Shown here one piece after another: positions 6,841 to 13,906 of a stretch of 13,906 bases of DNA. Below the pieces are notes generated by a model. That model was not told where the DNA came from, did no database searches, and saw only the letters and a list, made by a program, of their open reading frames with translations. The stretch comes from an uncultured Anaerolineaceae bacterium (GTDB taxonomy: Bacteria; Chloroflexota; Anaerolineae; Anaerolineales; Anaerolineaceae), in assembly GCA_938020565.1 (NCBI GenBank), contig CALIHP010000016.1, positions 1 to 13,906 of the forward strand. Direction: 5' to 3'. Position 1 is the stretch's first letter. Each line of letters opens with the position of its first letter. The translations under genes and the position numbers were made by a program.

Positions 6841-7992
6841 ATGGCTGAGGTTCATCGCATTCTTTTATTCGGGTCGCAAATTACGACCGGCGGGGCGCAG
6901 CGCGTCCTGCTGGATCAGGCGGAAGGGTTCCATTCGCGCGGCTTCGCCGTTTCAGCGGCTTTTTATTATGATAAAGACGGGCTCTTACCGGTTTGGCGGC
7001 GAAAGTATCCGTTTCCGATCACGGTTTTATCCGTTTATCGGAAAGGAGCGGGGATCAGGAATTTAGCAGCGCTTCCGGCGGCGATCGTCCGTTTCCGCCG
7101 TCTTCTTCGCGAATTTCGTCCCGACGTTCTTGAAACGTTTACGCATGACGCGAATATTCTCGGCATGATCGGCGCGGCGGGCCTTGGGGTTCCCGTTCGC
7201 GTCGCGGCGCATCACGGTCAATTTGCCCGGCTCGGGAAGGGAACGAAAGCGCTTCATCGCCTGATCGTCAACGGTCCGCTGACTTCGGTTTGCGTCTGCG
7301 TATCGGAGCGGGCGCGGAATCAGGCGATATCCGAGGGAATCCGCGCGGATAAGCTCGTCGTTATCGAAAACGGCGTTCGCCCGATTCTGCCGGACGCCGC
7401 GGCGAGGGCTTCGCTTCGGAGCGCGCTGGACGTTCGCGGAAAGCTGATCCTGACGGTTGGCCGCCTCGTCCCGGAAAAGGCGCAGGAGCTCCTGATCGAC
7501 GCGATAGCCGCGCCGCCGCTTTCCGGGCTGAGCGAAAGCCTGAAGCTGGCGATCGCCGGGGAGGGGCCGCGGCGCGCGTTCCTGGCAGAGCGGATCCGCG
7601 AACGGGGCGTTTCGGATCGGTGCGTCCTGCTGGGGAACCGGGACGACGTTCCGGCGCTGCTGAACGCGGCGGATTTATTCGTTCTGAGCTCCCGGACGGA
7701 AGGCATGCCGATTGCGATGATGGAAGCAATGTCGCTGGGGCTTCCGGTCATCGGGACGGATTTGGAAGGGATCCGCGCGCTGATTGGGAAGGACGCCGGG
7801 CGGATCGTTCCGGTTGGCGACGTAGACGGGCTCTCGGAAGCGATTCGGCGGACGGTTTTGAACGCGGACGAGGCAACGGAGATGGGGGAGCGCGCGGCGG
7901 AACGGATTCGCGGCGCGTTTACGCTTGAAGCGTCGCTGACGAGCTATCTCGGGCTCTTCCGGGAGCTGCGCTCCGGGAAAGCGGAAGGATAA
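6841..7992 (+). CDS. GT4-family glycosyltransferase
   Basis: A second retaining GT-B glycosyltransferase, 383 residues. The N-terminus ILLFGSQITTGGAQRVLLDQAEGF is the classical GT4 start, with the Gly-Gly-Ala loop that lies against the donor phosphates. The C-terminal donor domain starts near ILTVGRLVPEKAQELLIDAI and carries E-x7-E in SSRTEGMPIAMMEAMSLGLPVIGTD, followed by a GRIVPVGD segment. Its closest look is the group that builds exopolysaccharide or lipid-linked glycans with UDP- or GDP-sugars; the exact sugar is not readable. It shows little obvious identity with the enzyme at 3251 beyond family motifs. It is divergent from the response regulator, stands alone on its strand, and ends inside a palindromic terminator. 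No ribosome binding site is visible upstream, which fits leaderless translation. Confidence 0.9.
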   Translation: MAEVHRILLFGSQITTGGAQRVLLDQAEGFHSRGFAVSAAFYYDKDGLLPVWRRKYPFPITVLSVYRKGAGIRNLAALPAAIVRFRRLLREFRPDVLETFTHDANILGMIGAAGLGVPVRVAAHHGQFARLGKGTKALHRLIVNGPLTSVCVCVSERARNQAISEGIRADKLVVIENGVRPILPDAAARASLRSALDVRGKLILTVGRLVPEKAQELLIDAIAAPPLSGLSESLKLAIAGEGPRRAFLAERIRERGVSDRCVLLGNRDDVPALLNAADLFVLSSRTEGMPIAMMEAMSLGLPVIGTDLEGIRALIGKDAGRIVPVGDVDGLSEAIRRTVLNADEATEMGERAAERIRGAFTLEASLTSYLGLFRELRSGKAEG

Positions 7993-8019
7993 AAAAAAAC
8001 GCCGCGCGGCGTTTTTTTT
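7992..8019. terminator. Bidirectional terminator, perfect 28-bp palindrome
   Basis: A perfect palindrome consists of eight As, the GC core CGCCGCGCGGCG and eight Ts. It begins on the last base of the glycosyltransferase stop codon and lies 17 bases beyond the trpS stop. The stem is closed by a short loop in the core. The poly-T tract on each strand makes it suitable to stop both convergent transcripts. Confidence 0.9.
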
Positions 8020-8036
8020 ATCAGAGGTCCATGAAA

Positions 8037-9035
8037 TTACGGCTTTACGATCCCGATCGCGTTCCGGACTTCGGCGATCGTAGCGTCGGCGATCGCGCCT
8101 GCGCGTTTCGCGCCTGCGCGAAGCGATTCCCAGACCCGATCGGGATTTTTCGCCAGCTCAGCGCGCCGTTCCCGGAGCGGCGCTAACGACGCGTTCAGGT
8201 TGGCGGCTAATTTTTTCTTGCAGTCGACGCAGCCGATCCCGGCGACGCGGCATTCGCGGTCGATCTCCGCACAGAGTTCCGGCGGAGAGAAGATTTTGTG
8301 AAATGCAAACACGTTGCAGATATCCGGATTTCCCGGATCGCTGCGCCGGACGCGATTCGTATCGGTGACCATCGAACGGACGCGCTTTTCGGTTGTCTTT
8401 TCGTCAGCGGCGATTTCGATATCGTTGTCGAGGCTCTTGCTCATCTTGTTAACACCGTCGGTCCCGATAATCTTCGGCGTAGCCGTGGCTTTCATCTGCG
8501 GCTCGATCAGGACGTCCGTCCGGTACCGGTAGTTGAACGAGCGGACGATTTCGCGCGCAAATTCAAGATGCGGCGCCTGGTCGATTCCCACCGGCACGAA
8601 ATCGGTTTTGAAGAGAAGGATATCTGCGCTCATGAGGACCGGGTACCCGAGCAGTCCGTAATTGACGTTCTGCGGGTGCATCCGGACTTTTTCCTTGAAC
8701 GTCGGGAGATCGGTCAGCTTCCCGACCGCGACGACCATCGATAAATACGTATGCAGCTCCATGACCTGAGGAACGTGCGACTGGATAAAGACGATCGACT
8801 TTTCCGGATCGATTCCGGCGGCGAACCAGTCCAGCGCCATCTCGAGGCAGTTCTCTTTCAGGCCCTGCGTCGTTTCGATCGTCGTTAACGCGTGAACGTC
8901 GGCGATTGCGTAGATGGACTGAAAGTCGTTTTGCAGCGCGACATAATTCTGGATCGCGCCGAGGTAGTTGCCGATGTGCTGCCGTCCTGTCGGGCGCGCG
9001 GCGGAGTATACACGAGCCGGTCGTTGGGTTTCCAT
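8037..9035 (-). CDS. trpS: Tryptophanyl-tRNA synthetase
   Basis: Class Ic aminoacyl-tRNA synthetase of 332 residues that charges tRNA-Trp in the cytoplasm. The N-terminus reads VYSAARPTGRQHIGNYLGAIQNYV, with the HIGH-type signature as HIGN. The KMSKS loop is perfect (GVNKMSKSLDNDI). Between them, the tryptophan-site region includes PVLMSADILLFKTDFVPVGIDQAPHLE, as in other bacterial TrpRS. Length is normal for the family, and the ATG at 9035 gives the usual short lead before the first strand. A TTG at 9080, preceded by AGGA at 5 bases and closer to the promoter, would add 15 charged residues and remains possible. It is convergent with a glycosyltransferase and divergent from the phosphoglycosyl transferase. 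No T-box or trp leader is visible in the short upstream region. Confidence 0.97.
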   Translation of the reverse strand: METQRPARVYSAARPTGRQHIGNYLGAIQNYVALQNDFQSIYAIADVHALTTIETTQGLKENCLEMALDWFAAGIDPEKSIVFIQSHVPQVMELHTYLSMVVAVGKLTDLPTFKEKVRMHPQNVNYGLLGYPVLMSADILLFKTDFVPVGIDQAPHLEFAREIVRSFNYRYRTDVLIEPQMKATATPKIIGTDGVNKMSKSLDNDIEIAADEKTTEKRVRSMVTDTNRVRRSDPGNPDICNVFAFHKIFSPPELCAEIDRECRVAGIGCVDCKKKLAANLNASLAPLRERRAELAKNPDRVWESLRAGAKRAGAIADATIAEVRNAIGIVKP

Positions 9036-9104
9036 AAAGCGGTTTTCTTCTTTCCTGACCAATTCTTCTTTCGATTCCAATCGAGTCCTATCGAGTAAAA
9101 TTGT

Positions 9105-9133
9105 ATTATAGTATCGTCGCGGTATGGAAGTAT
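9105..9133 (-). promoter_or_regulatory. trpS promoter, overlapping a divergent -10
   Basis: On the minus strand a perfect TATAAT (plus-strand bases 9105-9110) lies 17 bases from a weak -35 ATACTT (9128-9133). On the plus strand TATAGT at 9107-9112 overlaps it and could be the -10 for the phosphoglycosyl transferase gene at 9132. The two promoters would then exclude each other. The minus-strand -10 is the better of the two. Confidence 0.55.
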
Positions 9134-9752
9134 GAAAAGAACGCGTAATCCGTTATCCAAACGTTTATTTGACCTGATCGCTGCGGCGGTTGGGTTGGTT
9201 TTCGCGCTGCCGGTCATGGGCGTGGTGGCGCTTCTGGTCCGGTTGAAGCTGGGGCGTCCTGTCCTCTTCCGGCAGCAGCGTCCCGGGCTGAACGGCGAGA
9301 TTTTTACGTTGAGGAAGTTCCGGACGATGCGCGACGCGGTCGATCGGGAGGGGAAGGCGCTTCCTGACGCGGAACGGCTGACGCCGTTTGGAAGAAAGCT
9401 GCGTTCGACGAGTCTGGACGAACTGCCGGAGCTGTTTTCGGTCCTGAGCGGGAAGATGAGCCTGGTCGGCCCGCGGCCGCTCCTGGTCCGTTATCTCGAC
9501 CGGTACAGTCCTGAACAGATGCGCCGGCACGAGATGCGCCCCGGGATAACCGGCTGGGCCCAGGTGAACGGGCGCAACGCGCTGAGCTGGGAGGAAAAAT
9601 TTGCGCTCGACGTCTGGTACGTGGACCACTGGTCGTTCTGGCTGGATCTCCGGATCCTGTGGCGGACGGTCTGGAATGTCGTTCGGCGCGAGGGGATCAG
9701 CGGCGGCGGCGAAGCGACGATGCGCGAGTTTATGGGGTCCGGCGATTGCTGA
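9132..9752 (+). CDS. Small monotopic phosphoglycosyl transferase (sugar transferase)
   Basis: Initiates glycan assembly by moving a sugar-1-phosphate from a UDP-sugar to undecaprenyl phosphate at the inner membrane leaflet. The 206 residues match the short PglC-like form. A single hydrophobic segment (about 12-37) contains Pro27, consistent with the re-entrant helix of this family. Next come the LRKFRTMR motif, the catalytic dyad Asp96-Glu97 in STSLDELPELFSVL, then MSLVGPRPLLVRYLDRY and RPGITGWAQVNGRNALSWEEKFALDVWYVDHWSFWLDL, all hallmarks of bacterial sugar transferases. The transferred sugar is not known; in this family it is often a diNAc-bacillosamine, GalNAc, Glc or Gal phosphate. GGAAG lies almost against the ATG, so its ribosome binding site is poor. 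It heads the plus-strand group that includes a UDP-sugar dehydrogenase. Confidence 0.94.
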   Translation: MKRTRNPLSKRLFDLIAAAVGLVFALPVMGVVALLVRLKLGRPVLFRQQRPGLNGEIFTLRKFRTMRDAVDREGKALPDAERLTPFGRKLRSTSLDELPELFSVLSGKMSLVGPRPLLVRYLDRYSPEQMRRHEMRPGITGWAQVNGRNALSWEEKFALDVWYVDHWSFWLDLRILWRTVWNVVRREGISGGGEATMREFMGSGDC

Positions 9753-9787
9753 ACGGTCCGCACGGGACCTTCGCAGCGTTTTTCTCT
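9748..9787 (+). terminator. Possible rho-independent terminator after the phosphoglycosyl transferase
   Basis: GGTCC (9755-9759) pairs with GGACC (9765-9769). An outer GCTG (9748-9751) can pair with CAGC (9774-9777) across a small internal loop. The stem is followed by five Ts and a pyrimidine-rich tract. The stem overlaps the stop codon. If active, the next gene needs its own promoter, for which there is a candidate at 9817-9822. Confidence 0.5.
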
Positions 9788-9816
9788 TTCCCCTATCTTT
9801 CGCGGGTTATTTCGAT

Positions 9817-9822
9817 TAGAAT
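9817..9822 (+). promoter_or_regulatory. Candidate -10 element before the phosphodiesterase
   Basis: TAGAAT ends five bases before an in-frame GTG at 9828 and 23 bases before ATG 9846. No clear -35 element is visible. Transcription starting near 9828 would make a leaderless message for the GTG start, or a leader of about 18 bases for the ATG. Confidence 0.35.
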
Positions 9823-9845
9823 GGTTCGTGATTGAGACCGTATTT

Positions 9846-11132
9846 ATGAAAATCGATTTATCCGCAGCAGCGATTCAAGCGTTCACCCGACCGCGGGCGC
9901 GCCTGTCCTACTGGGACGAGGCGCATGTCTTTCCGCGCTATGACGGCTGGAGCGTCGCTAATCTGGCGGCGTCGGTCGCGGTCTGGCTCGGCGTACAGCC
10001 CGGTCCGGAGCAGCTTCCGCCGCTTCAGGAAGCGAGCGCTTTCGGAACGGAATTTGATCATGTGGTAATCGTCCTGGTCGACGGGGTCGGCGATGCGCAG
10101 CTGCGCTGGCTCCGCACGGTCATTCCGGATAACCCGTACTTCCGCCGGATCGAGGACGAGGGCGTTGAAACCCGGCTGACGAGTATCGTGCCTTCGTCGA
10201 CGGCGGCGGCGACGACGTCGATCTGGACGGGCGTTCCCGCCGGGCGGCATGGGCTGATCGGATATGATACCTTCCTGAAGCAGTATGGGCTGGTCGTTAA
10301 TTTTCTGGCTTATTCGCCGGTTTCGCTGATGTCGAAATCCGGACTGATCGAGTTGACGGGAAAGCCGGCTGAGGAGATGATCGACGCGGAGACGATGGGC
10401 GAGGTCCTGACGCGGCGGGGAATCGCGTCGCGCTCTTACCTTCCGATCGCGATTTCCAGCAGCTGTCTGACGCGGGCGCAGATGCGCGGTTCCAGGGTTG
10501 TTCCCTATCGTGGATTCGCGGATCTCTTCGCTTCCGTTTATGAGACGATGAGCGCGGAGGCGGAGCGGCGCAGTCTGGATTTTATTTATTATAACGATAT
10601 CGACACCTATAATCACCTATACGGCATGACCAACGAACGCGTCCGGCAGGGCGTCGACGAATTCCTGGCCGATCTGGATCGCCTGATCGCGCGGCTCCGC
10701 GCCGGGAAAATCGGTCGGACGCTGGTTCTGCTGACCGCGGATCATGGACATATTCCGACCACGCCGGATCCGTCGCGCGACATGAAAAATCAGCCGGAAC
10801 TGATCGATACGCTGACGCTTCGTCCGACGGGCGAGAACCGGTTGACCTATTTTTATCCGAGGGCGGGGAAAGTCGAGGCGTTTCTCCGCGAGATCGCCGG
10901 AAGGTATCCCGGCGAGTTCTCGCTCGTTCCTTCGGAAACGTTCCTGGCCGACGGCTTTTTCGGTCCGCCCCCGTATCATCCGGACGTTCGCAATCGGATC
11001 GGCGAGTATATCGCGATTGCGCATGGAAATTCGTTTTTATGGTGGAACCCTCGTCCCGACCGGCTCCGTTCGCGTCACGGCGGATTAAGCGCGGAGGAGA
11101 TGATCGTACCGTTTATCGGCTGCCGGGTGTGA
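9846..11132 (+). CDS. Alkaline-phosphatase-superfamily phosphodiesterase (nucleotide pyrophosphatase-like)
   Basis: A 428-residue protein of the type I phosphodiesterase / nucleotide pyrophosphatase group, whose members hydrolyse phosphodiester or phosphonate bonds with two metal ions. All expected metal and nucleophile positions are visible: Asp79 (VLVDGVGD), nucleophile Thr119 (VPSSTAAATTSIWTGVPAGRHG), Asp253 and His257 (YNDIDTYNH), Asp299-His300 (TADHGH) and His411 (RHGGLSAEEMIVPFIG). So it should be catalytically competent. No signal peptide or membrane segment is apparent, so it is probably cytoplasmic, unlike many relatives. The substrate is not readable. ATG 9846 was chosen; GTG 9828 would add six residues and is close to a -10-like TAGAAT. 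Neither has a clear ribosome binding site. It lies between a phosphoglycosyl transferase and a UDP-sugar dehydrogenase, so a phosphate-bearing glycan intermediate is a reasonable guess. Confidence 0.85.
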   Translation: MKIDLSAAAIQAFTRPRARLSYWDEAHVFPRYDGWSVANLAASVAVWLGVQPGPEQLPPLQEASAFGTEFDHVVIVLVDGVGDAQLRWLRTVIPDNPYFRRIEDEGVETRLTSIVPSSTAAATTSIWTGVPAGRHGLIGYDTFLKQYGLVVNFLAYSPVSLMSKSGLIELTGKPAEEMIDAETMGEVLTRRGIASRSYLPIAISSSCLTRAQMRGSRVVPYRGFADLFASVYETMSAEAERRSLDFIYYNDIDTYNHLYGMTNERVRQGVDEFLADLDRLIARLRAGKIGRTLVLLTADHGHIPTTPDPSRDMKNQPELIDTLTLRPTGENRLTYFYPRAGKVEAFLREIAGRYPGEFSLVPSETFLADGFFGPPPYHPDVRNRIGEYIAIAHGNSFLWWNPRPDRLRSRHGGLSAEEMIVPFIGCRV

Positions 11133-11165
11133 CGGCTTGTCTGTGCCGCGTATGGAGGAAAACGC

Positions 11166-12467
11166 ATGAACCAACCCTTTCATATTACCGTTATCGGGCA
11201 GGGATACGTTGGACTGCCGCTGTCGCTGAGTTTTGCCATGAACGGCGCGGCGGTGATCGGCGTCGACGCGAATGAGGAAATTGCCGCGGACCTGAAACGC
11301 GGACGGACGGCGCAAACGGAAAAATTCAACGGTCGGACGATTCGTGAAATTCTTCGGGAAGAGAGCGAACGCGGAACGTACCGGGTAACGACGGACGGGG
11401 CCTCCGCGGTTCGCGAATCGAACGTAATTATCCTGACGGTCGGGCTTCCGGTCGATTCCTCCGGCGCGCCGGATTACAGCGCTTTTGAAAGCGCCTGCGC
11501 CGTGATCGGCGAGAATCTTCGCCGCGGTTCGCTGATCCTGATTCGAAGCACGGTCGTTCCCGGAACGACGGAAGCTTATTGCAGGCCGATTTTCGAACGG
11601 CTTTCGGGACTGCGCGCCGGAGAAGGGTTTTACCTCGCCTACGTTCCCGAACGGATCGCCGAGGGGAAGGCGTTCGAGGAATTTCGGACGATGCCGACGC
11701 TGATCGGCGCGGCGGACGAAGGGTCGGCGCGTTTCGCCGAGACGGTTATCCGCGTCAACAGCACGGCGGAAATCATTCATTCCCCGTCCATCATCGCGGT
11801 TGAGACGGCGAAGGTGCTGGAAAATCTTCAACGCGACGCGAATATCGCGATCGTCCAGGAATTCGCGCGCTTCGCGGAAACGGCGGGGATCGATACCTTC
11901 GAGGTCATCCGCCTCGCGAATTCGCATCCGCGCGTTCAGCTCCTTTCTCCGGGTCCGGGCGTCGGCGGTTACTGTATCCCGAACGCGTTTTACTACCTGA
12001 ACGCGAAAGCGCGGGAGTTTGGGCTGGAATTGCCGTTGCTGTCGTTAGCGAGGAAACAGAATCAATCCATGCCGGAGGTGATCGTTGACAAGACGGCGGC
12101 GCTCCTGAGCGCGGTCGGGAAATCGCTGGAAGGCGCGCGCGTCGCCGTGATCGGGCTGGCGATGAAGGATCAGTCGCCCGACGACCGGCTCAGTCCCGCG
12201 ATCGGGATCTGTGAAGCTGCGATCCGGCGCGGCGCGGAGGTTTCGGCGTATGATCCGAACGTCGCGTCGGCGTATCCGTTCAAGGCTGGAACGCTGAAAG
12301 AAGCCTGCGCCGGGGCGGACGCGCTTCTCGTACTGAATACGATCGCGCCGGGGTTCGACCCGCTGTCCGAAGCGGACGCGCTTCGGGAGAACGTCGTCGT
12401 TCTCGATACGCGCGCAAGCGTCGACGCGGCGCGGCTCCCGAAATCGGCGCTGTACTGGAAGATCTGA
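11166..12467 (+). CDS. UDP-sugar 6-dehydrogenase (UDP-ManNAc/GlcNAc dehydrogenase-like)
   Basis: NAD-dependent enzyme of 433 residues that oxidises the C6 hydroxyl of a UDP-hexose or UDP-N-acetylhexosamine to the uronic acid in two steps. The N-terminal Rossmann fold has GQGYVG (11-16). Later come the Glu-containing VPERIAEGKAFEEF, catalytic Lys216 in AVETAKVLENLQRDANIA, and catalytic Cys270 in GPGVGGYCIPNAFYYL. The C-terminal UDP-binding domain has IGLAMKDQSPDDRLSPA and AYDPNV. Overall it looks nearer the WecC/WbpA group than UDP-glucose dehydrogenase, but the substrate is uncertain. Two conserved stretches diverge: the usual VPTP is VGLP, and the loop after Cys270 is PNAF where PVDP is usual. 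An excellent ribosome binding site, GGAGG at 11154-11158, sits 7 bases before the ATG. Gap to the preceding gene is 33 bases. Confidence 0.92.
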   Translation: MNQPFHITVIGQGYVGLPLSLSFAMNGAAVIGVDANEEIAADLKRGRTAQTEKFNGRTIREILREESERGTYRVTTDGASAVRESNVIILTVGLPVDSSGAPDYSAFESACAVIGENLRRGSLILIRSTVVPGTTEAYCRPIFERLSGLRAGEGFYLAYVPERIAEGKAFEEFRTMPTLIGAADEGSARFAETVIRVNSTAEIIHSPSIIAVETAKVLENLQRDANIAIVQEFARFAETAGIDTFEVIRLANSHPRVQLLSPGPGVGGYCIPNAFYYLNAKAREFGLELPLLSLARKQNQSMPEVIVDKTAALLSAVGKSLEGARVAVIGLAMKDQSPDDRLSPAIGICEAAIRRGAEVSAYDPNVASAYPFKAGTLKEACAGADALLVLNTIAPGFDPLSEADALRENVVVLDTRASVDAARLPKSALYWKI

Positions 12468-12486
12468 GCGGGCGGGGACGACGGGC

Positions 12487-13350
12487 ATGACGCAGCAGCA
12501 GGGTGCCGAGGCGGTTTTGCATGACGCGTTTTCTTCGGGACCGGCGGGGAACCAGCCGGAACGAAGCCGCGAGGTCAGGGTCCGGAAGGATTTTTCTGAG
12601 GCGGATCAGGCGCTTCATCTGGCGGTATCGCTGGGAACGATGCTGCTCGTTAACGGCGCGGAGATTAATCGGGTTGAAGATTCAATGCGCCGCGTTTTAG
12701 CCGCCTACGGCGCGATCGAACCGGAAGTCTTTACGATCTCGTCCTGTATTATCGTTTCGGTTTTGCAGGAAGGAGGTCAGGCGACGACGCGGCTCAAGCG
12801 GATTACGTCACGTTCGACCGACATGGAGAAGTTCGCGCGGCTGAACGCGCTCAGCCGCCGACTCGTTCGCGAGAAACCTCCCTACGAGGAGGCGATCGCC
12901 GCGCTGAACGAAATCCTGAAAACGCCGGCGTACCCGCCGTTTGTCAGCGTCTTCGGCTTTTTTATCGCTGCCGGAATGTTCACAATGCTGTTCGGCGGGG
13001 CATGGCGGGACGGTCTCTTTTCCGGTTTCTGCGCGCTGACCGCCTGGTTCGTCGTTTTTGTCGCGATGCGGCTGCAGCTGCACCCGTTTTTACGTAATAT
13101 TATTGTATCCGGGCTGTCGGCGTTTTTAGCCGGCGCGTTTCATCGCGTTTTCCCGGACGCGAAGATGGACCTGATCATTATCGGAACGTTCATGCTTCAG
13201 GTACCGGGCGTCCTGATGACGAATGGGGTCCGCGATATTTTATCGGGCGATTATATCGCCGGGTTCTTATCGCTGATGGAAGCCGGAATGGTCGCGATCG
13301 CAATGGCGATCGGGGCGGCGTTCGGACTGTCGCTGGTCGGGTACCTGTAG
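12487..13350 (+). CDS. ThrE-family threonine/serine exporter, large subunit-like (DUF1212)
   Basis: First half of a split ThrE-type exporter, 287 residues. ThrE of Corynebacterium exports threonine and serine; many bacteria split it in two adjacent genes. After a charged N-terminal tail of about 35 residues, the conserved cytoplasmic region reads ALHLAVSLGTMLLVNGAEINRVEDSMRRVL and later TRLKRITSRSTDMEKFARLNALSRRLV. Five hydrophobic segments follow, at about 152-171, 176-196, 202-220, 225-245 and 260-285. The signature PGVLMTNGVRDILSGDYIAGF lies between the last two. Substrate is inferred from the family only. The ATG follows the dehydrogenase stop by 19 bases with a weak purine-rich upstream stretch; the N-terminal tail is not conserved in appearance, so a later start cannot be excluded. 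The second half follows 37 bases downstream. Confidence 0.9.
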   Translation: MTQQQGAEAVLHDAFSSGPAGNQPERSREVRVRKDFSEADQALHLAVSLGTMLLVNGAEINRVEDSMRRVLAAYGAIEPEVFTISSCIIVSVLQEGGQATTRLKRITSRSTDMEKFARLNALSRRLVREKPPYEEAIAALNEILKTPAYPPFVSVFGFFIAAGMFTMLFGGAWRDGLFSGFCALTAWFVVFVAMRLQLHPFLRNIIVSGLSAFLAGAFHRVFPDAKMDLIIIGTFMLQVPGVLMTNGVRDILSGDYIAGFLSLMEAGMVAIAMAIGAAFGLSLVGYL

Positions 13351-13387
13351 GCGGCGTTGAGGCGGAAGGAATTGAAAGGACGGGGGC

Positions 13388-13906
13388 ATGACGGGAATCT
13401 GGGAAGGGATGCTGTACGCGTACGCCGCCTGCTTTTCGTTTGCTCTGCTGTATAACCTGCGCGGGCGGCGGCTTTTCCTGACGACGCTCGGGAGCGCGTT
13501 CAGCTGGGGGCTGTACCTGCTTCTTGAAGATCGGATTCATCCGCTGATCCTGACGTTCCTTTGCATGACGGTCGTCGCGACCTACGCGGAAATTATGGCG
13601 GTCGTCGATAAATGCCCGATGACGGTGTACCTGATCGTCGGTTTTTTGCCGTTCGTTCCCGGAGCCGGACTTTATTACACGATGAAATATCTGGTCGACG
13701 GGGATATTCCGGCGTTCTTTTCCAAAGGGCTGCACACGCTGGGAACGGCGCTGGCGATGGGGGTTGCCGTTGCCGTCGTGCTGTACGGGTTTAACACGAT
13801 CCAGCGGATCAAACGCTTCGCTGCGGACCTGAAAGAAAGATCCGGCCTGCGGAAAGCCGAAAAAAGCGGCGCGGTTAAGTCAGGAAAATCCGGATCAGCG
13901 CGATAA
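13388..13906 (+). CDS. ThrE-family exporter, small subunit-like (DUF3815)
   Basis: Second half of the split exporter, 172 residues, ending with TAA on the last base of the window. Four or five hydrophobic segments span about residues 5-140, including YAYAACFSFALLYNL, LILTFLCMTVVATYAEIMAVV, and MTVYLIVGFLPFVPGAGLYYTM with the family's PFVPGAGLYY motif. The last 30 or so residues are a charged, low-complexity Lys/Ser/Gly tail predicted to be cytoplasmic. AGGA lies 7 bases before the ATG, a good ribosome binding site. It probably works together with the preceding gene as one transporter, reconstituting the 10-helix plan of fused ThrE. Together the pair are the last two genes of the plus-strand run from 9132. 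Confidence 0.9.
   Translation: MTGIWEGMLYAYAACFSFALLYNLRGRRLFLTTLGSAFSWGLYLLLEDRIHPLILTFLCMTVVATYAEIMAVVDKCPMTVYLIVGFLPFVPGAGLYYTMKYLVDGDIPAFFSKGLHTLGTALAMGVAVAVVLYGFNTIQRIKRFAADLKERSGLRKAEKSGAVKSGKSGSAR

Noticed and set aside
9858..11024. Minus-strand open frames opposite the phosphodiesterase
   Set aside because: Their composition is Arg-rich with no domain signature, and the phosphodiesterase on the other strand retains every active-site residue.
11085..11927. Long minus-strand open frame (280 codons) opposite the UDP-sugar dehydrogenase
   Set aside because: It has an Arg/Asp-rich composition typical of antisense in GC-rich DNA and no family motifs. The plus strand holds a complete, motif-bearing enzyme with a strong ribosome binding site.

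Overview
The window looks like a chromosomal segment of a GC-rich bacterium, most likely Chloroflexota class Anaerolineae. That placement is an inference from style and not from any marker comparison. It rests on a secreted-type protein of SH3b repeats joined by Thr/Pro-rich linkers, a histidine kinase with a 'GHELGRPL' H-box, and a LexA with a CGAAC-N4-GTTC type operator. No tRNA, rRNA, CRISPR array, insertion sequence or phage gene was seen. No gap between genes exceeds 300 bases.

Layout. (1) Bases 1-2340 hold the 3' part of a large repeat protein. It is open from the first base of the window and carries six SH3b-like domains, plus a Pro-rich linker encoded by seven tandem 36-bp units. A hairpin terminator follows. 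(2) Bases 2469-4411 hold a strong promoter with a LexA box in its spacer, then lexA, then a GT4 glycosyltransferase starting 4 bases after the lexA stop. (3) Bases 4425-6608, minus strand, hold a response regulator and sensor kinase operon that converges on the glycosyltransferase. (4) Bases 6841-7992 hold a second GT4 glycosyltransferase, divergent from the regulator and without a visible ribosome binding site. (5) A perfect 28-bp palindromic terminator separates it from trpS (8037-9035, minus strand). (6) Bases 9132-13906, plus strand, hold a small phosphoglycosyl transferase, an alkaline-phosphatase-superfamily phosphodiesterase, a UDP-sugar dehydrogenase, and a split ThrE-type amino acid exporter whose second half ends on the last base.

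How the genes may work together. Two GT4 enzymes, a phosphoglycosyl transferase that primes undecaprenyl-phosphate, and a nucleotide-sugar dehydrogenase supplying uronic acid donors point to a dispersed surface-glycan locus. The phosphodiesterase sits between the priming enzyme and the dehydrogenase and may act on a phosphate-containing glycan or lipid intermediate. The lexA-glycosyltransferase arrangement suggests that one sugar transferase is co-transcribed with, and so controlled by, the SOS repressor. trpS and the exporter look like ordinary neighbours. I found no convincing undescribed defence or mobile system. The points most worth checking are the LexA cleavage site and operon, the repeat protein, and the phosphodiesterase.
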